Origin: Flavobacterium cheongpyeongense
GTDB taxonomy: Bacteria; Bacteroidota; Bacteroidia; Flavobacteriales; Flavobacteriaceae
DNA length: 64,000 nt
Reading direction: 5' to 3'
Assembly (NCBI RefSeq): GCF_003202435.1
Contig: NZ_QJHK01000005.1
Span: forward strand, 1 to 64,000
The notes under the pieces: model-generated
What the model was told of the DNA's origin: nothing
Databases searched by the model: none
Seen by the model: only the letters and a program-made list of their open reading frames with translations
Shown: piece by piece, positions 62,232 to 64,000 of the stretch
How the letters are laid out: each line of letters begins with the position of its first letter
Position numbering within the stretch: position 1 is the stretch's first letter
Translations under genes and position numbers: made by a program

Positions 62232-64000
62232 ATGTTTCGAAACTTTATAAAAATCTTTATACTTTTTGTTTTACTTTGGAATTTTTCCCAAAGTGCTTTT
62301 TCACAAGAAAAACAGACTAAAAAAGACAGTATTGAGACGTATGGGAAAATTAAAAAACTTTCAGAAAAAAGGAAGTTTACAAACTTTTTAAGAAAAATAA
62401 TTTTCAACTCCTCGGAAATTAAAAAGAAGAACAAAACATTAGCTGAAAAAAAACACCTGCCAAATATTGATGGAAAAATTATTAGAAACATCAGAATTAT
62501 AACATTAGATCCTTTTGGTAATTCTGATACAGATTCTATCATGGTTCCAAATAATTGGGGAGAGCGAACAGGAAATAAATTACATCTCAAAACCAAAAAA
62601 TTTGCGATTCAAAATTTACTGCTTTTTAGAAAAAACTCCTTATACGACAGTTATAAAATTAAAGAAACAGAACGTATAATAAGATCTCAAAAATTTGTAA
62701 ATAAAGTAAATATATCAGAAGAATTGGTTGGTACAGGTACTGATTCTATTGATGTTACAATTCGTGTTTTAGATGCGTGGAGCCTGCTTCCAAAATTCTC
62801 AATATCAAGTTCACGGGTTGGTGTCGGATTTAATGATCGGAACATTGGAGGTACGGGACAACAGCTAGAGTATCGATTTACTAATCGGTTTGCTGACGGA
62901 CATAATGGTCATAATGCTTTATATACCATACCTAACATTAAAAATACTTTTATATCAACTAAATTTAAGTACTACAGAGATTTAAATGATAATTATAATA
63001 AAAGCATTTCAATAGAACGTCCTTTTTATTCTCCTCTTGCCAAATGGGCAGGTGGTATTATTTTAGAACAGCAATTTAGACGTGATACCTTACAGGATGC
63101 AACCCTAAGATATGAATACCAGCCTTTTAAATATAATTCTCATGATTTTTGGGGTGCTAAAGCATTTAATATAAGCGGTGTAAATACCCAAAAAAAGGAA
63201 AAAACTACTAACCTGATTGTTTCCGGACGTTTCCTAAATATTGATTATACCGAAAAACCCAGCGTTGTATTTGATTCCATCAACTTTTTTTCAGATGAAA
63301 AAATGATTTTAATGGGTTTTGGAATCAACACACGGGAATTCGTCAAGGATAATTATATTTTCAGAAACGGATATACCGAAGATATTCCGATTGGGAGAAT
63401 ATATGGAATTACAGCGGGTTACCAATATAAAAATAAAATATGGCGACCTTATCTCGGAGCTCAGGCTTCTTTTGGGGACTATTATAAATGGGGATTTCTA
63501 AGTACAAATTTTGAAATCGGAACATTTTTCCATCAGGCTAAAACCCATCAGACTTCTATTGCATTAGGAGCCAATTATTTTACAAATCTACTGACAATTG
63601 GAAATTGGAAATTAAGACAATTCATAAAGCCCGAAATGATTATCGGAATTAATCGGGAAAGTTCCGTAGGGGATCAGCTTACTATAAACGAGAATTACGG
63701 ACTTCAGGGTTTTAATGCAGCATACTATGGCAACAGTAAAATGGTACTCACCCTACAAACGCAGACTTATGCACCTGAGGAAGTTTTAGGATTTAGGTTA
63801 AATCCTTATTTTAATTATTCTATTGCCGTATTGGGAAACAGTAATTCTGGTTTACTACAAAATAAATATTATTCAAAATTCAGTCTGGGAGTTTTAATAA
63901 GTAATGATTATCTTGTATTCAGTGCATTTCAGCTATCTATTTCGTATTATCCCAGTATTCCATTTCAGGGAGAAAGTATCTTTAAAACAAATGCTATAGA
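62232..64000 (+). CDS. Omp85/BamA-like outer-membrane protein (cut by window end)
   Basis: An ORF from the ATG at 62232 remains open to the last base (at least 589 residues). It has a signal peptide (IKIFILFVLLWNFSQSAFSQ), then a POTRA-like domain around residues 105-180 (KFAIQNLLLFRKNSLYDSYK, then RIIRSQKFVNKVNISEELV), and from about 195 onwards beta-barrel strands (SISSSRVGVGFNDRNIGGTG, RDLNDNYNKSISIERPF, GITAGYQYKNK). This fits an Omp85-superfamily assembly or translocation protein. The C-terminal end, with the expected last barrel strand, is outside the window. Confidence 0.82.
   Translation, partial: MFRNFIKIFILFVLLWNFSQSAFSQEKQTKKDSIETYGKIKKLSEKRKFTNFLRKIIFNSSEIKKKNKTLAEKKHLPNIDGKIIRNIRIITLDPFGNSDTDSIMVPNNWGERTGNKLHLKTKKFAIQNLLLFRKNSLYDSYKIKETERIIRSQKFVNKVNISEELVGTGTDSIDVTIRVLDAWSLLPKFSISSSRVGVGFNDRNIGGTGQQLEYRFTNRFADGHNGHNALYTIPNIKNTFISTKFKYYRDLNDNYNKSISIERPFYSPLAKWAGGIILEQQFRRDTLQDATLRYEYQPFKYNSHDFWGAKAFNISGVNTQKKEKTTNLIVSGRFLNIDYTEKPSVVFDSINFFSDEKMILMGFGINTREFVKDNYIFRNGYTEDIPIGRIYGITAGYQYKNKIWRPYLGAQASFGDYYKWGFLSTNFEIGTFFHQAKTHQTSIALGANYFTNLLTIGNWKLRQFIKPEMIIGINRESSVGDQLTINENYGLQGFNAAYYGNSKMVLTLQTQTYAPEEVLGFRLNPYFNYSIAVLGNSNSGLLQNKYYSKFSLGVLISNDYLVFSAFQLSISYYPSIPFQGESIFKTNAI

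Noticed and set aside
62219..62596. Minus-strand 125-residue ORF at 62.2-62.6 kb
   Set aside because: It is the shadow of the Omp85-like gene on the plus strand, which has a signal peptide and POTRA-like motifs and stays open to the window end.

Overview
The window is chromosomal DNA of a Bacteroidota bacterium, most likely a Flavobacterium or a close relative. The evidence is its AT-rich composition with AT-rich spacers, promoters of the Bacteroidota type (TTG, 19-21 nt, TAnnTTTG), a type IX secretion (T9SS) sorting-tail protein and the T9SS regulator PorX, an ECF sigma/FecR/TonB-receptor locus, a ResB-CcsA fusion, a fused isobutyryl-CoA mutase (IcmF), and two copies of an intergenic palindromic repeat. 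No phage, IS transposase, CRISPR array or complete rRNA/tRNA gene was seen.

Left part (1-10.3 kb): a strong leftward promoter at the edge looks like the leader of an rRNA operon lying outside the window. Next comes a leftward run of nine tightly packed genes: a two-gene split relative of VioB (N-terminal domain protein, then ferritin-like domain protein), a VOC-fold protein, and then a complete ebo cluster eboA-B-C-D-E-F. In other bacteria ebo genes support the export or maturation of specialised metabolites, as with the scytonemin precursor of cyanobacteria. VioB/RebD-type enzymes couple aromatic 2-iminopropionates. The arrangement suggests an undescribed aromatic or indolic metabolite pathway with its own trafficking module. 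This is the most interesting part of the window. A tRNA T-arm-like fragment just upstream (about 10.57 kb) may be an integration scar.

10.6-20.5 kb: a leftward cell-surface signalling locus with an ECF sigma factor, a FecR-type anti-sigma factor and a TonB receptor with an STN signalling domain. It is followed by a beta-helix-like lipoprotein, a T9SS cargo protein, a small lipoprotein and an S41 peptidase lipoprotein. No SusD partner is present.

20.7-31.5 kb: icmF, a Crp/Fnr-type regulator, a lipoprotein pectate lyase with a palindromic operator-like site, a secreted unknown, a DUF4197 lipoprotein, purU, proline dehydrogenase and aroB.

31.5-46 kb: a dispersed polyamine pathway (arginine decarboxylase, N-carbamoylputrescine amidase, agmatine deiminase, and a deoxyhypusine-synthase-like enzyme that lacks the usual catalytic Lys). 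Interleaved are recQ, lon, an ECF sigma operon and an OmpA-family protein. A 59-codon ORF with its own promoter precedes the arginine decarboxylase.

46-64 kb: mainly housekeeping genes: fumarylacetoacetase, glyA, miaE, porX, tsaE, a GNAT acetyltransferase, alanine dehydrogenase, the ResB-CcsA protein, a run containing a DUF2520 protein, a KdsC-like phosphatase, a UbiA prenyltransferase, Maf and a small MscS channel, then an AI-2E transporter and the start of an Omp85/BamA-like outer-membrane protein cut by the window end.

All functional calls come from reading motifs and recalled family features; no database search was run.
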